In this document: positions 63,309 to 64,000 of the stretch, one piece after another
Numbering within the stretch: position 1 is the stretch's first letter
Layout: every line of letters starts with the position of its first letter
Source of the DNA: Bog-473 sp035534235
GTDB lineage: Bacteria > Actinomycetota > Acidimicrobiia > Acidimicrobiales > RAAP-2
Assembly: GCA_035534235.1 (NCBI GenBank)
Contig: DATLSH010000047.1
Coordinates: 1-64,000 of the forward strand
Length of the DNA stretch: 64,000 nt
Reading direction: 5' to 3'
Notes under the pieces: generated by a model
Database searches by the model: none
The model's input: only the letters and a program-made list of their open reading frames with translations
Told to the model about the DNA's origin: nothing
Program-made: the position numbers and the translations under genes

Positions 63309-64000
63309 TGACCGAGGACACCGTCGATCACGAGACCCGGCCCGAGCCGAAGACACCGACGGACCCGGCCCGCCTCCTGCGCCGCTCGGCGCGGCGCCTC
63401 GAGAGGATACCCACCTCGGGTGGTTCCACCCTGCACCTGCTGGTTCTCTCCTCCACGGTGGAGGACACCACGGTGGTGGACCTGGCCACCCGTACGGTCA
63501 TGCGCGTCCGGGTCCCGTGGCCCCCGGGGCACGAGCCCGACATCACTGCCTTCGACGTGGTGGAGGTGATCCTGGCCGACGATCCCGAACGTGACGACCT
63601 GGCCCAGCCCGAGGCCACCACCGCGGCCGGGCTGCCCCGGCATGTCGGCACCTTGCGGGGACGCCACCTCCGCAAGCTCCTGAGCCGGATGGTGGCCAGC
63701 CCCGAAGGTCCCCTCCTGGGCTTCCCTGGCCCTTCGGCCCCCTACTGGGAGTTCCGAGGGTTCCGCCCCTCGGTGGCCCTCGTGGAGCCCGCCCGCAGCC
63801 CGCAGCTGATCCGGCGCCTGGCCGACGGCTCGACCTGGGTCCGCTTCGGGTGGAACAGGGAGGACGTCTGGCTGCCGGTGGAGGACCGTAATGCCGCGCG
63901 CGCCCTCGATGCGGCCCGCCGCGAACGCCTCAGCGGCAAGAGCCTGGCCACCGCGCTCGGGTTCGACCCGCAGTACCTGCTGGTGACCGTCAGCCCTCCC
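63308..64000 (+). CDS. Uncharacterised protein, 3' end outside window
   Basis: 231 codons visible, running off the right edge. ATG 63308 overlaps the preceding stop (TGATG), so it is translationally coupled to the YyaL-type gene. The N-terminus is acidic, then a basic helix (RLLRRSARRLERI), a strand-rich stretch with STLHLLVLSSTVEDTTVVDL, and GFPGPSAPYWEFRGFRPSVALVE. No known domain recognised; linkage to DUF255 is the only functional hint. Confidence 0.7.
   Translation, partial: MTEDTVDHETRPEPKTPTDPARLLRRSARRLERIPTSGGSTLHLLVLSSTVEDTTVVDLATRTVMRVRVPWPPGHEPDITAFDVVEVILADDPERDDLAQPEATTAAGLPRHVGTLRGRHLRKLLSRMVASPEGPLLGFPGPSAPYWEFRGFRPSVALVEPARSPQLIRRLADGSTWVRFGWNREDVWLPVEDRNAARALDAARRERLSGKSLATALGFDPQYLLVTVSPP

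Overview
The window is high-GC, gene-dense, mostly minus-strand chromosomal DNA from an actinobacterium, and gene content and order suggest the class Acidimicrobiia. Seen directly: an actinobacterial integration host factor (mihF), a Ddn-type F420-dependent reductase, a DUF222/HNH (13E12-type) protein, a DUF1844 gene divergent from infC, a PriA without helicase motifs, and menaquinone genes. The class assignment is inference. No tRNA, rRNA, CRISPR array, prophage or intact insertion sequence was seen.

Layout. 1-1.1 kb: the 5' part of a secreted IPT/TIG-repeat protein, then about 0.6 kb with no supportable gene. 1.7-8.9 kb: pheS-pheT, two paralogous tandem-GNAT acetyltransferases, a Ddn-like reductase and a SpoU-type RNA methyltransferase. 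8.9-10.9 kb: infC-rpmI-rplT with divergent DUF1844. 10.9-13.4 kb: a cold-shock-like protein, hisG, a thioesterase remnant and an alpha/beta hydrolase. 13.6-16.4 kb: ribD-ribBA-ribH without ribE. 16.6-19.6 kb: def-fmt-tam-like-rpe. 19.8-25.4 kb: mihF-gmk-rpoZ-coaBC-metK-priA. 25.5-34.7 kb: pyrR-pyrB-pyrC-carA-carB-pyrD-pyrF. 34.7-40 kb: aroC-aroK-aroB-aroQ-pepQ-efp-nusB. 40-43.5 kb: nfuA and several small uncharacterised genes. 43.5-47.8 kb: tyrS, a lipoprotein, a carotenoid-oxygenase-family enzyme and the HNH protein. 47.8-53.2 kb: menD, menH, menA, menB and menE on both strands. 53.2-58.8 kb: a branched-chain amino-acid-type ABC transporter with its binding protein. 58.8-60.4 kb: an ECF41-type sigma factor with its carboxymuconolactone-decarboxylase partner. 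60.4-64 kb: an SDR, a YyaL-type thioredoxin-domain protein and a partial unknown gene.

Functionally this is a core biosynthesis region: de novo pyrimidines, shikimate pathway, riboflavin, menaquinone, CoA, SAM, and translation or formyl-Met handling. Most genes sit in tightly overlapping operons (ATGA, GTGA, TTGA or TAATG junctions).

The most striking signals are regulatory. (1) About fifteen gene or small-ORF starts have a TANNNT hexamer 6-9 nt upstream and mostly lack a Shine-Dalgarno sequence, indicating leaderless transcription. At menB/menE one 7-bp element (TACGCTA) sits exactly 8 nt from a GTG start on each strand. (2) The pyr operon leader carries an exact match to the PyrR RNA-binding consensus in a hairpin just before the ribosome site. 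(3) The ECF41 pair has a promoter of form TGTCACA-N16-CGTC. (4) infC has no ATG, GTG or TTG start able to include its conserved N-terminus and probably starts at AUC. (5) Several very short ORFs overlap or precede gene starts.
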